DNA from: CBDAKK01 sp965196605
Lineage (GTDB): Bacteria > Spirochaetota > Spirochaetia > WTKD01 > G963693115
Length of the DNA: 64,000 nucleotides
Assembly: GCA_965196605.1 (NCBI GenBank)
Contig: CBDAKK010000004.1
Coordinates: 62,001-126,000, forward strand
Direction of reading: 5' to 3'
Shown: positions 8,979 through 17,493 of the stretch, piece after piece
Layout of the letters: the number at the start of each line of letters is the position of its first letter
Numbering within the stretch: the stretch's first letter is position 1
Position numbers and translations under genes: made by a program
Notes under the pieces: model-generated
Databases searched by the model: none
What the model saw: only the letters and a program-made list of their open reading frames with translations
Told to the model about the DNA's origin: nothing

Positions 8979-10055
8979 ATGAATTTTTATGTGGGCAGTT
9001 ACAGTAGCGCTTCTGAAGGTACGCTCCATGAAGTGAACTTTGATGCGCTGATTAAAAGCGAGCAAGTGGGCGAGGTGTACTCAAGCATTGATGCGGGGCA
9101 GAATCCATCTTTTGTATGCGTACATAACACCGAGCGCGTGTTGTATGCCGTCAATGAATTGGATGAAAACCAAGATGGTGGGCATGGCAGGGTTATTGCA
9201 TTACGTGAGCATGGGCATGGCGAATACGAAAAAATTTCGGACTGTAGCACATTTGGAAACTACCCCTGCCATGTCTCGGTACACCAAAGTGGCAAACTAC
9301 TTTTTGTTGCTAATTATGGCAGTAGCAGCCTATGCACGTATAAACTAGAGGGAAACGGTGGCATTGGAGCGCATGTGCAAACCTATGAATTTTCAAAACA
9401 CTTTGTAGAAACGGGACCCCATGCGACACGACAAAAGCAATCGCGCGCGCATCAGGCTTTGTGCGCATTTGACGGCGCGCACCTTTTGGTAAGCGACCTT
9501 GGTTGCGATTGTATTTACACCTTTGCAGTTGCAGAGCAAGAGGAGCAACCTCTCAAGCTGGTACACATAAACCCAGCGCCGCGTGGTAGTGGACCGCGCC
9601 ACATGGTTTTTAGCGCGTGCAAAAACTACCTCTACGTTTCAGCTGAGCTTTCTTCGTGCTTGTTGGTGTTTGGGTATAATGTCCACACGGGCGAGCTTAC
9701 CTTTTTGCACGCAGTGCCCATGTTTTCTCATGAGGCAAGCCCTTACCCGCGCACCTACGCGGCTGAGGTCGCACAACATGGTCGCTACGTTTACATAAGC
9801 AACAGGGGTGATGACTCCGTATCAATTTTTAATGCAGAACAGGCCGAGTCTCCAAAGCTTGTACACAACATGGCCTGTGGAGGCAAGACCCCGCGTCATT
9901 TTAAGATATTTTCTCAGGCGTATTGGGGTGGCGAAGGCACCTTGGTGCTTGCAAATCAAGACAGCGACAGTCTGGTTTTTTTTGCAATTGTCGGAGATAC
10001 GCTGGTAGAAAAACAGCGCATTGAAAACATTAAAAGCCCGTCAGTCGTGTGCTAA
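8979..10055 (+). CDS. Beta-propeller lactonase (6-phosphogluconolactonase family)
   Basis: The product is 358 residues from the ATG at 8979. This start is chosen because GGAG lies 7-10 nt upstream; an earlier in-frame GTG at 8958 has no such site. The protein begins FYVGSYSSASEG and repeats the propeller pattern, with ... NPSFVCVH, YPCHVSVHQSGKLLFVANYGSSS, GPRHMVFSACKNYLYVSAEL and GRYVYISNRGDDSVSIF. This is the Pfam Lactonase/YbhE-type seven-bladed fold. Family members hydrolyse 6-phosphogluconolactone or act on cyclic carboxylates, so the exact substrate is not certain. No pentose-phosphate genes lie next to it. No signal peptide, so cytoplasmic. Confidence 0.85.
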   Translation: MNFYVGSYSSASEGTLHEVNFDALIKSEQVGEVYSSIDAGQNPSFVCVHNTERVLYAVNELDENQDGGHGRVIALREHGHGEYEKISDCSTFGNYPCHVSVHQSGKLLFVANYGSSSLCTYKLEGNGGIGAHVQTYEFSKHFVETGPHATRQKQSRAHQALCAFDGAHLLVSDLGCDCIYTFAVAEQEEQPLKLVHINPAPRGSGPRHMVFSACKNYLYVSAELSSCLLVFGYNVHTGELTFLHAVPMFSHEASPYPRTYAAEVAQHGRYVYISNRGDDSVSIFNAEQAESPKLVHNMACGGKTPRHFKIFSQAYWGGEGTLVLANQDSDSLVFFAIVGDTLVEKQRIENIKSPSVVC

Positions 10056-10503
10056 GGCGCATAAGCGTTCCAAAATCTGGCGCCTTAGTCCCTAGGCGTG
10101 CCCACCCGCCGTGCCACCCTTTTTTGCGCAGTGGCGCCTTCTGTTTGCGCTCCGCAATCTGAATGTCAGCATCCTCTCGCTACGCTTGTGACTTTTTGGT
10201 TCTTTTTCATACTTGCGCATAGTATCTATGTCATTACTGCTTTAGCACACAGCAGGCTTTTTTTCTTTTTTTTGGTTCTTTTTTTTCTTTTTTTGCATGC
10301 ATAAAAAAAGAAAAAAAAGAACAGTCATCCGAGCGTATATCATAGTAGGCGCGGCTGCTTGACAACCAACAGCGTGAGCCATCGCACACACGGCGTGCAG
10401 CCTACACGCGCTTAAGCGCAGCACCGCGTCTTACCCCAAGGGGGGCGGGGGGGGCTCCACAGCGAGCCTTACTTCATACGCGCTGTGCGAATGTAAGTAA
10501 ATC
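10056..10503. repeat. Intergenic repeat block
   Basis: This contains no gene. In order it holds a CATACTTGCGCATAGTATC-type segment also found near 4950 and 24845, a pyrimidine tract, a perfect 20-bp hairpin (10275-10322), a GTCATCCGAG segment shared in variant form with other blocks, and CTTACCCCAAGGGGGG. Confidence 0.7.
10275..10322 (+). repeat. Polypyrimidine/polypurine hairpin
   Basis: Two perfect 20-nt arms (10275-10294 and 10303-10322) flank the loop GCATGCAT. The left arm is all pyrimidine except its first G, and the stem is closed by GTTC/GAAC. Equivalent hairpins with different arms occur at about 25064, 31310, 57820 and 58319. Confidence 0.75.
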
Positions 10504-10519
10504 TACAATAATAGAATGT

Positions 10520-11407
10520 ATGAACTCACAGAATCACGCAGAAGCAAACAGTGAACTATACAAAGAAAAAAAGGTTTTAGACAAGGGCTTTGTGCGCTTA
10601 GTCGACTTTATGGGTGATGATGCGCGCATTGTGCAATCCGCACGCGTAAGTTATGGCGCGGGTACAAAAACCTTTCGGGAGGATAGAGGGCTCATACGCT
10701 ATCTTTTGCGCAATGCGCATACTTCACCATTTGAGCAGGTGGTGTTTACCTTTCACATTAAAATGCCCATTTTTGTTGCGCGGCAGTGGGTGCGCCACAG
10801 AACCGCGCGCTTAAACGAAATATCCGCGCGTTATAGCGTGATGAAGGATGAGTTCTATGTTCCTGCACATGAGGACATTAATATACAAAGCGATGACAAC
10901 AAGCAAGCGCGAGGTGATGCAAGTATTTCGAGGGACTTGCAGGAAAAAGTGCGTGAGGTGCTTGTGCATGGGCAAGCGCAAAGCTATGAGGCTTATAGCG
11001 CATTGCTGGAAGAAAACATTGCACGGGAAATTGCCCGCATTGCGCTCCCTACGGCTTTGTATACCGAAATGTACTGGCAAATAGACTTGCATAATCTTTT
11101 TCACTTTTTGCGCTTGCGTATGGACGCGCATGCACAAATGGAAATTCGTGCTTACGCTGATGTGCTTTTTGCGCTTGTAAAAGAACTGTGTCCCTTAGCC
11201 TGTGAAGCTTTTGAAGATTATGTGCTCGGGAAAGTGGAGTTTTACGCTTTTGAGCGTGAGGCACTTGCGCGCATTATCTTGCAGAGTGCCTTGAATGCAG
11301 ACGCGCTAGCGACCATGGCGCAGGAGGCGGGCATAGAAAACAAAAAAGAGCGTGAGCGTTTTGTGGCAAAGCTGCTCTCAATGGTAGAGACACAAAAAAA
11401 TAATTAG
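10520..11407 (+). CDS. thyX: Flavin-dependent thymidylate synthase
   Basis: This is a 295-residue protein with the ThyX signature RHRTARLNEIS at residues 92-102 (RHRx7S), followed by ARYS. The enzyme makes dTMP from dUMP using methylenetetrahydrofolate, FAD and NADPH, and is unrelated to ThyA. It is somewhat longer than minimal ThyX (about 220-250 residues) and matches the longer bacterial type. TACAAT at 10504-10509 is the only visible promoter element and lies 10 nt before the ATG, with no Shine-Dalgarno. No thyA or dfrA is in the window. The NusG_II gene follows by 21 nt. Confidence 0.95.
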   Translation: MNSQNHAEANSELYKEKKVLDKGFVRLVDFMGDDARIVQSARVSYGAGTKTFREDRGLIRYLLRNAHTSPFEQVVFTFHIKMPIFVARQWVRHRTARLNEISARYSVMKDEFYVPAHEDINIQSDDNKQARGDASISRDLQEKVREVLVHGQAQSYEAYSALLEENIAREIARIALPTALYTEMYWQIDLHNLFHFLRLRMDAHAQMEIRAYADVLFALVKELCPLACEAFEDYVLGKVEFYAFEREALARIILQSALNADALATMAQEAGIENKKERERFVAKLLSMVETQKNN

Positions 11408-11428
11408 TAAATTTATAAAGCTTTGAGC

Positions 11429-11866
11429 ATGCACAAGCAGTCGTTTGTTTCTTTTTTTGCGCGCATTGTTCGCATTGCAATGCATACAACCCGCGCAGGT
11501 GATTGGGTTATTGTGAGCATGGCGCTTGCTGGGGTAGCTACGCTTGTTGTCTTTGCGTGGCATTGGAGCGCGGGGAAAGAAGCGCCATATGTGGAAATTA
11601 CCACGGCAAATGGCACGTTTTTGTACCAGCTGGACCAAGCGCGCACTTTGAGTATCGACGGGCCGCTTGGCATAACGCGCGTTGTGATTGAGAAAAAAAG
11701 CGTGAATGTAATTGAGTCACCGGGACGCAGACAAATATGCGTGAACGCAAAACCCATTACGAGGCAGAGGCAATGGCTTGCTTGCTTGCCAAACAGGGTT
11801 TTTCTGCGCATATACGGTAACACATCGCGTCATGAAGAAAACGCCATCGACGCCTTGAGTTTTTAA
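11429..11866 (+). CDS. NusG domain II-containing membrane-anchored protein
   Basis: This is a 145-residue protein. A basic N-terminus precedes one hydrophobic segment at about 27-45 (DWVIVSMALAGVATLVVFAW), then a small beta domain with YVEITTANGTFLYQL, GPLGITRVVIEKKSVNVIESPGRRQICV and QRQWLACLPNRVFLRI. This is the NusG_II (formerly DUF1312) pattern found as stand-alone secreted or anchored proteins in spirochaetes and Firmicutes. There is no KOW/NGN transcription-factor part, so it is not NusG itself, and its role is unknown. A TTG six bases earlier is also possible as the start. Confidence 0.75.
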   Translation: MHKQSFVSFFARIVRIAMHTTRAGDWVIVSMALAGVATLVVFAWHWSAGKEAPYVEITTANGTFLYQLDQARTLSIDGPLGITRVVIEKKSVNVIESPGRRQICVNAKPITRQRQWLACLPNRVFLRIYGNTSRHEENAIDALSF

Positions 11867-11882
11867 ATAACAAATTCTAGGG

Positions 11883-11920
11883 TATAATGAAATAATGCAA
11901 ATAATCAATAAAATTAAACG
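11883..11920 (+). pseudogene. Promoter and first codons of a gene cut off by the transposon
   Basis: TATAAT at 11883-11888 is followed after 6 nt by ATG at 11895, the same geometry as several leaderless genes here. The frame reads MQIINKIKR and then enters the transposon inverted repeat at 11921, stopping within it. No continuation is seen beyond 15453. Inferred, not proven. Confidence 0.35.
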
Positions 11921-11946
11921 GAATTATCACTTTATAGGTTGACATA
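11921..11946 (+). repeat. Left terminal inverted repeat of the transposon
   Basis: Begins GAATTATCACTTTATAGG and matches the right end (15428-15453, inverted) at 25 of 26 positions. Its inner end supplies the TTGACA -35 box of the transposase promoter. Confidence 0.85.
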
Positions 11947-11967
11947 AAAATACTACCTTGCTATATT
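11939..11967 (+). promoter_or_regulatory. Transposase promoter
   Basis: TTGACA (11939-11944) and TATATT (11962-11967) are spaced by 17 bp. The -35 lies inside the terminal repeat. An AAGGAG ribosome-binding site precedes the transposase ATG. Confidence 0.7.
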
Positions 11968-12002
11968 AAGTATAACGAACACAAATAAAGCAAGGAGTAC
12001 CT

Positions 12003-12884
12003 ATGAACATTATACAGATATTCAAACAATTTCCAACACAAGAAAGTTGCGTAAAGCATCTTGAGCAATTACGGTGGGGTGATAAGCCACGATGTGCGTA
12101 TTGCAATAGCGAAAACACTTACCCACTTAATTATAAGTCGCAGTACAGACATCACTGTAACACATGCCGTAAGTCATTTAGCGTAACAGTTGGTACAATT
12201 ATGCACGACACGCGCTTACCATTACAAAAATGGTTTCTCGCAATATCGCTCATTCTCAATGCAAAGAAAGGGATATCGAGCATGCAGTTAGCAAGAGAGT
12301 TAGAAATTCCACAGAAGACAGCATTTTCATTGTCTCACAGAATACGCAAAGCTATGAAGGAGCAAGACGGGGAGTTGCTTAGAGGCATCGTAGAAATGGA
12401 CGAGACATACGTAGGAGGTAAGCCACGCAAGAGTAGCAAGGATGACGACACGCAACATCCACGAGGGCGAGGAACAAACAAAGAATGTGTGGTCGGTATG
12501 ATTGAGCGTGAAGGTAAAGTGAAAGTGGAGCACGTTGACAAAATTAGATTGCGCGCCAAGGGGCTTAAGAGCTTAGTGCGCAAGTACGTAGACACGACAT
12601 GTGCTACACTTATCACAGATGAGTACAAAGGGTACATGAGTATGCACAAGCTTATTGATCACTTGCAGGTCAATCATCAACGGGAGTATGTGAGTGGTGG
12701 TGCGGTACACACCAATACCATTGAAAGCTTTTGGGCTATTCTTAAGCGCGGTATACTAGGTAACTTTCACAAAGTTAGTAAGAAGTACTTGACCAAGTAC
12801 ATAGATGAATTCACGTACAGGTTCAATAATCGTCATAATACAGCGGCATTTCATGGACTGCTAAGCAATTTGTTAGGAAATTAA
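12003..12884 (+). CDS. IS1595 family transposase
   Basis: This is a 293-residue protein. The N-terminal zinc ribbon has CAYC (C37, C40) and CNTC (C58, C61) pairs, and a helix-turn-helix follows (GISSMQLARELEIPQKTAFSLSHRIR). The DDE-type catalytic domain starts at VEMDETYVGGK (first Asp), continues with LITDEYKGY (second acidic residue) and ends with a region containing HTNTIESFWAILKRG, where IESFW supplies the Glu/Asn position. This is the ISXO2-like DDE_Tnp_IS1595 layout at normal length, so the gene looks intact. A good AAGGAG site lies just before the start. Confidence 0.95.
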   Translation: MNIIQIFKQFPTQESCVKHLEQLRWGDKPRCAYCNSENTYPLNYKSQYRHHCNTCRKSFSVTVGTIMHDTRLPLQKWFLAISLILNAKKGISSMQLARELEIPQKTAFSLSHRIRKAMKEQDGELLRGIVEMDETYVGGKPRKSSKDDDTQHPRGRGTNKECVVGMIEREGKVKVEHVDKIRLRAKGLKSLVRKYVDTTCATLITDEYKGYMSMHKLIDHLQVNHQREYVSGGAVHTNTIESFWAILKRGILGNFHKVSKKYLTKYIDEFTYRFNNRHNTAAFHGLLSNLLGN

Positions 12885-12887
12885 AAG

Positions 12888-15389
12888 ATGCTGGGTATAG
12901 ATTTTGCCACAGGAAAAAAAATTAATACCAATCTTCCTGAAGAAAAAACAAGACAAAAATATGAGCAAATACTCTGCCAAGATTATGATTATCCTAAAAA
13001 AAATATTGATATAGAAGTTACTATACAACGAGGTAGTCAAAGAAAAGAAAAAGCAGACATCGTGATTTTTAATGATTCTGTCAATAGGGAACAACACAAA
13101 GACATATTAGGCATAGTTGAAACAAAAAGTATTGATAAAAAAGATGGTGTTGCCCAATTGATAAGTTATATGTCAGCGTGTTCATGTACATGGGGAGTTT
13201 GGACTAATGGGGAAGACATTGAGTATTTATATAAGTCTGCAGATGGTCAAGTAAAAAAAAATTTTATATTTAATATTCCAAAATATGGCGAAAGTATAGA
13301 GACAATAGGATATTTCGATAAATCAAAATTAAGACCAATAAAAAACTTAAAACCTATCTTTAAAAAGATACTAACCACCTTGTATTCCAATACAAATATT
13401 AGTAGAAAAGAAAAGCTAGGCAGCGAGATGATAAAGATTATTTTTTGTAAACTATGGGACGAAAAATATAAAAGAAATAGCATACCCGATTTTAGATTTG
13501 AGCAGAAAAAAACAAACGATTTATTAAAAAATGAGTATAGTAAGTGTGCGAGTAGAATAAAAAAGCTTTTTTCTTCTGTCAAAGAAGATATAAAAGAGGA
13601 CAATATCTTTCTTCCATCAGAAGGAATTACTTTAGATGACAAATCTATATCACAAGTTGTTGCAGAGTTGCAGAATTATTCTTTACTAAATACAGAGAAG
13701 GATGTAATAGGAGAGGCATTTGAAGTATTTGCAGAAAGTAAGCTGGTTGGGGAGAAGGGGGAATTTTTTACACCTAGGGAAGTAATAAGACTTGCGGTAA
13801 ACATTATAAAACCAACTTTAGGTAGTTTAATTATTGATCCAGCATGTGGGTCAGGCGGATTTCTTGTATATGTTTTAGATTATTTATGGAAGTCAATGAT
13901 AAATGATAAAAGATACTCCACAAATGATGAAGTTTTATTTTCAATGCACAAAAAAGAAATGGCAGAAAAATGTATTTACGGAATTTATAAGGAACATGAT
14001 TTAGTCAGAATTGCAAAAGCGTACATGACTATATTGGGGGATGGTAAAAGTAAAATAGTTCAAGAAAATACGCTACATCCATTACAAGAGTTTCAAACAA
14101 AGTCTAAGGAATTATTACTAGAAGATAACCAACTAAAAAAATTTGATTATGTGGTAACCAACCCGCCATTTGGTTCAAAGATAAAAGTAAATAAACATGA
14201 TAGTAAATATTTTGATTTAGGACACAAATATAAGTATGAAAAAGAGACTAATGCATGGGTGAAAACTGAAAAAGTAAAAGAAACTCCACCACAAGAGTTA
14301 TTTATAGAAAGATGTATCAATCTTTTAAAAGATGGTGGTACATTAGCGATTATATTGCCTGAGACTTATTTCCATGCTCCAACGAAAAAACACATTTTAC
14401 AATATATAAAACAACAAATGAATATATCGCATATAATTGATTTGCCTCACAATACTTTCAGACCGTATTGTAACGCTAAAACTTGTTTATTAATAGCAAA
14501 AAAGCAGAAGCAACAAGGCAATATAGCTATGGGGATTGCCGAAAATATGGGACATGACCATCGAGGTGAAACAATCTATAGAGTAGACAAGCAAGGCCGC
14601 ATAACTAATGAAATATGGGATGATACTAAAAACATAGAAAAAGAGTTAGAAAATATTGAAAATAAGAAAAATATATATACTTTTGCTTTGAAAAAAGATG
14701 AAATCAATTATGGAAGTATTCTTGTTCCTAGATACTACTGGAAGCACAACATAACGCAATTAGAAGAAGAGGCAAAAAAACACAATATTGTATTGATACC
14801 TGTTCAGAAATTCATAGATGAGAATATCATAAAAGTAGTATATCGTGGTCATGGATCGCCTAAGTCAGAACTGAAAGGATTTGGGGATATTCCTTATGTG
14901 CGTGTAGATGATGTTGTTAATTGGGGTGTGTATAAAAATCCTGCTTCCATGATACCAGAATCAGAATATAATAGAGTAAAGGGCAACAAAGAAAATCTAC
15001 AGGAAAATGATATAATCTTTGTAAAAGAAGGTAGCTACAGAATAGGCAGCGTTGCTTTACTGACTAAGTATGATTTAGATGTTCTAGTAAATTCTCATTG
15101 CTACGTTTTACGAGTAAATAAACAACATAATGATTATGGAATAGACCCACATTATTTAATGTACTTGTTTTCTAACCATATGACACAAAAGCAACTATAC
15201 AACAAAATAATGATAGATACTACTTTGCCGAATATTGGGGAACGCTGGAGAGAATTATTATTACCTATACACAAATGTGAGAAAAAAAAAGAGCAAATTA
15301 AAAAAAGTATTAAAGACATTTTTAATCATAAAAATGAAATAAACAAAGAAATGTCTATGTTGTCGGAATACGGGAAATTTATTACATAA
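12888..15389 (+). CDS. Single-chain restriction-modification enzyme (nuclease-methylase-specificity fusion)
   Basis: This is an 833-residue protein. Residues about 40-95 form an HsdR_N-like PD-(D/E)xK nuclease core: ADIVIF supplies the Asp and GIVETK the ExK. A helical region leads to an N6-adenine methylase with GEFFTPREVI, the SAM motif DPACGSGG at 317-324 and NPPF at 425-428. The C-terminal 180 residues resemble a type I specificity half (GDIPYVRVDDVVNWGV...EGSYRIGSVALL). This is a type IIG/IIL-like arrangement that could cut and modify on its own. It follows the transposase by 3 nt inside the same inverted repeats, so it moves with the element and may be cotranscribed. It is AT-rich with Lys/Asn/Ile-heavy codons unlike its neighbours. 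Confidence 0.85.
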   Translation: MLGIDFATGKKINTNLPEEKTRQKYEQILCQDYDYPKKNIDIEVTIQRGSQRKEKADIVIFNDSVNREQHKDILGIVETKSIDKKDGVAQLISYMSACSCTWGVWTNGEDIEYLYKSADGQVKKNFIFNIPKYGESIETIGYFDKSKLRPIKNLKPIFKKILTTLYSNTNISRKEKLGSEMIKIIFCKLWDEKYKRNSIPDFRFEQKKTNDLLKNEYSKCASRIKKLFSSVKEDIKEDNIFLPSEGITLDDKSISQVVAELQNYSLLNTEKDVIGEAFEVFAESKLVGEKGEFFTPREVIRLAVNIIKPTLGSLIIDPACGSGGFLVYVLDYLWKSMINDKRYSTNDEVLFSMHKKEMAEKCIYGIYKEHDLVRIAKAYMTILGDGKSKIVQENTLHPLQEFQTKSKELLLEDNQLKKFDYVVTNPPFGSKIKVNKHDSKYFDLGHKYKYEKETNAWVKTEKVKETPPQELFIERCINLLKDGGTLAIILPETYFHAPTKKHILQYIKQQMNISHIIDLPHNTFRPYCNAKTCLLIAKKQKQQGNIAMGIAENMGHDHRGETIYRVDKQGRITNEIWDDTKNIEKELENIENKKNIYTFALKKDEINYGSILVPRYYWKHNITQLEEEAKKHNIVLIPVQKFIDENIIKVVYRGHGSPKSELKGFGDIPYVRVDDVVNWGVYKNPASMIPESEYNRVKGNKENLQENDIIFVKEGSYRIGSVALLTKYDLDVLVNSHCYVLRVNKQHNDYGIDPHYLMYLFSNHMTQKQLYNKIMIDTTLPNIGERWRELLLPIHKCEKKKEQIKKSIKDIFNHKNEINKEMSMLSEYGKFIT

Positions 15390-15427
15390 ATACTCTGTAT
15401 ACTTTCATTGCAAAAAGTGTGCGTGAT

Positions 15428-15453
15428 TATATCAACCTATAAAGTGATAATTC
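15428..15453 (-). repeat. Right terminal inverted repeat of the transposon
   Basis: Inverted copy of 11921-11946 with one mismatch. Confidence 0.85.
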
Positions 15454-15940
15454 TGAATAGGTAAGTGACTACAAGGCACTTTAAAAAATTAATTTTGGAA
15501 AGAGCGTTTAAAAACACGAAAAGATGTTCATCTTAGTCTGATTCAAATTAGCCCAACGTGTTCTTTTTAGCATAGCTAGAGCAACCGAAAATAGTATAGG
15601 AATGCTTTTATAAATTAGAATTTCCATATTAGAGGCGTGTGTAAGAAATGACGATTGCGACGAGCAAAGTAGCACGAAAGTTTTATAATACAAGCTCCTT
15701 GGCTCCAAAGTGTGTGGTGGTATTGTGCATGCGGCACGTTAACATAATAATCGTATAAACTCAAGTATCTTGGCTTTCTTTCATATTCTCAAATTCTTTC
15801 TGTTACACGCAGCGGTTGAATTCACAATTTCTTTTTTCTTACTTTCTGGTTGCGCTGCCCCCTTAAATCAACCACATACTGCTGAGATTTTTTGAAAGAC
15901 TTGGCACATTTTGCAACAATAAACCAACAGGAACGTGAAT
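15454..15940. other. AT-rich intergenic DNA, no gene seen
   Basis: This stretch of nearly 500 bp lies between the transposon and the ilvC promoter. Short frames exist on the minus strand, but they lack ribosome-binding sites and recognisable protein sequence. It may hold decayed remains of the gene or element that the transposon entered. Confidence 0.5.
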
Positions 15941-15942
15941 TA

Positions 15943-15970
15943 TTTACAAGCGCAAAGTTTTGACTATACT
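15943..15970 (+). promoter_or_regulatory. ilvC promoter
   Basis: TTTACA (15943-15948) and TATACT (15965-15970) are 16 bp apart. TTAGGAG then precedes the ATG at 16001. Confidence 0.5.
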
Positions 15971-16000
15971 TAAAACTACAACATAAGTTTAGGAGTTACT

Positions 16001-17476
16001 ATGATACGAGATTATCAAACAAAAATATTTACGAAGGAAGAGGTAAAGCTTGCAGATACTACCGAGTATCTTATTCGTGGTGGGGTGCATTTGTACGCAA
16101 AGTTGCCTGAGGCGCTTGAGGGCATTGCTACCATTGGTGTCATAGGCTGGGGTAACCAAGGGCCTGCGCATGCTATGAACTTGCGCGATTCACTTGAGGG
16201 TACAAAGATACGCGTGAAGGTTGGTTTGCGCGAGGGTAGTCCTTCAGAGGCAGCGGCGCGCGCTGAGGGTTTTAGTCAAGAGTCGGGTACGCTTGGCGAG
16301 ATGTTTGACATTATTAAGGAAAGTGATTTAGTCATACTGCTTATATCAGATGCAGCGCAAGCACAGCTTTATAAGAAAATTTTTGCAAGCATGAAGGACG
16401 GGGCGACGCTTGGTTTGTCGCATGGCTTTTTGCTGGGCTACCTCAAGTCAATTAACGAAGCGCTGCCGAAAAACATCAATATTATTGGTGTGTGCCCTAA
16501 GGGCATGGGTAAGTCCGTACGGCGTTTGTATGAGCAAGGACGCGAAAAAGAGGGCGCGGGAATAAACTGTAGCTTTGCGGTGGAACAAGACATTAATGGC
16601 AAGGCTACCGACTACGCCATAGGCTGGGCGGTTGGCATAGGTGCGCCTTTTAGTTTTTGTACTACCTTAGAGCAGGAGTACCGCTCTGACATTTTTGGTG
16701 AGCGCGGAATATTGCTTGGCGCGGTTCACGGAATAGTGGAGAGTCTGTACCGCCGTTATGTTGATGCGGGCATGAGTAAGGACGCGGCATTTGAAAACAC
16801 GGTTGAATGCATTACCGGGTCAATTTCAAAAATGATTTCGCACAAGGGCATAAAGGCTGTGTATGAAAGCTTTACAGGCAGCGACAAGGAGGCTTTTGAA
16901 AAAGCCTACAGCGCAAGTTATGTGCCCGCAAAGGAAATATTGCAGGAGATTTACGAAGAAGTGGAGTCGGTGAACGAAATACGCTCGGTAATTATGGCCA
17001 TGGAGCGCATGAAAAAGTTTCCTATGGGTATTATTGACAACACCGAAATGTGGAGCGCTGTAGGGCGCGAGGTACGTGCAAAGCGCACAGAAGAGAATAT
17101 TGTGTTGAACCCCACAACTGCGGGGGTGTATATTGCCACCATGATAGCGCAAATAGACGTGCTGTTAGAACAAGGGCATTGTTATTCGGAGGTTATCAAT
17201 GAGTCAATAATAGAAGCTGTTGATTCCTTGAACCCCTACATGCACTACAAGGGTGTTAGCTACATGGTGGACAATTGCTCTTACACGGCGCGCCTTGGCT
17301 CGCGTAAATGGGCGCCGCGTTTTGATTACATATTGAGTCAATGTGCCTACACGGAATTGGATGCAAACGCCTCAACGGATGCTGCGCAGCTGGATGCTTT
17401 TAGAAGCCATAAGGTACATGAGCCCATAGAAACCCTGCTTCAGTACCGTCCCAGCGTGGATATATTTGTAAAATAA
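16001..17476 (+). CDS. ilvC: Ketol-acid reductoisomerase, plant-type class II
   Basis: This is a 491-residue enzyme with a TTAGGAG site before the ATG. It converts acetolactate or acetohydroxybutyrate to the dihydroxy acid with NADPH and Mg2+, in valine and isoleucine synthesis. Visible blocks are GVIGWGNQGPAHAMNLRDSL (Rossmann), GLSHGFLLGYL, CPKGMGKSVRRLYEQG, and the metal/substrate knot TTLEQEYRSDIFGERGILLG with VECITGSISK. These blocks match the chloroplast form far better than E. coli IlvC, which lacks most of them. No ilvB, ilvD or leu genes are nearby, so the pathway context is absent here. A terminator follows inside the end of radC. Confidence 0.93.
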   Translation: MIRDYQTKIFTKEEVKLADTTEYLIRGGVHLYAKLPEALEGIATIGVIGWGNQGPAHAMNLRDSLEGTKIRVKVGLREGSPSEAAARAEGFSQESGTLGEMFDIIKESDLVILLISDAAQAQLYKKIFASMKDGATLGLSHGFLLGYLKSINEALPKNINIIGVCPKGMGKSVRRLYEQGREKEGAGINCSFAVEQDINGKATDYAIGWAVGIGAPFSFCTTLEQEYRSDIFGERGILLGAVHGIVESLYRRYVDAGMSKDAAFENTVECITGSISKMISHKGIKAVYESFTGSDKEAFEKAYSASYVPAKEILQEIYEEVESVNEIRSVIMAMERMKKFPMGIIDNTEMWSAVGREVRAKRTEENIVLNPTTAGVYIATMIAQIDVLLEQGHCYSEVINESIIEAVDSLNPYMHYKGVSYMVDNCSYTARLGSRKWAPRFDYILSQCAYTELDANASTDAAQLDAFRSHKVHEPIETLLQYRPSVDIFVK

Positions 17477-17493
17477 GCGTGTGTTTTTAATTT

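Larger units (their letters stand above)
11921..15453 (+). mobile_element. IS1595-type transposon with restriction-modification passenger
   Basis: The terminal inverted repeats are 11921-11946 and 15428-15453 and match at 25 of 26 positions (single C/T difference). Between them lie the transposase and one further gene, separated by 3 nt. The flanking 8 bases on the two sides do not match, so no target-site duplication is visible. The element is older, rearranged or slightly mis-bounded. IS1595-family elements are known to carry passenger genes. The whole unit is more AT-rich than its neighbours. Confidence 0.85.

Noticed and set aside
15508..15708. Minus-strand 66-codon frame after the transposon
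   Set aside because: No ribosome-binding site, no family resemblance, and it lies in AT-rich decayed DNA.
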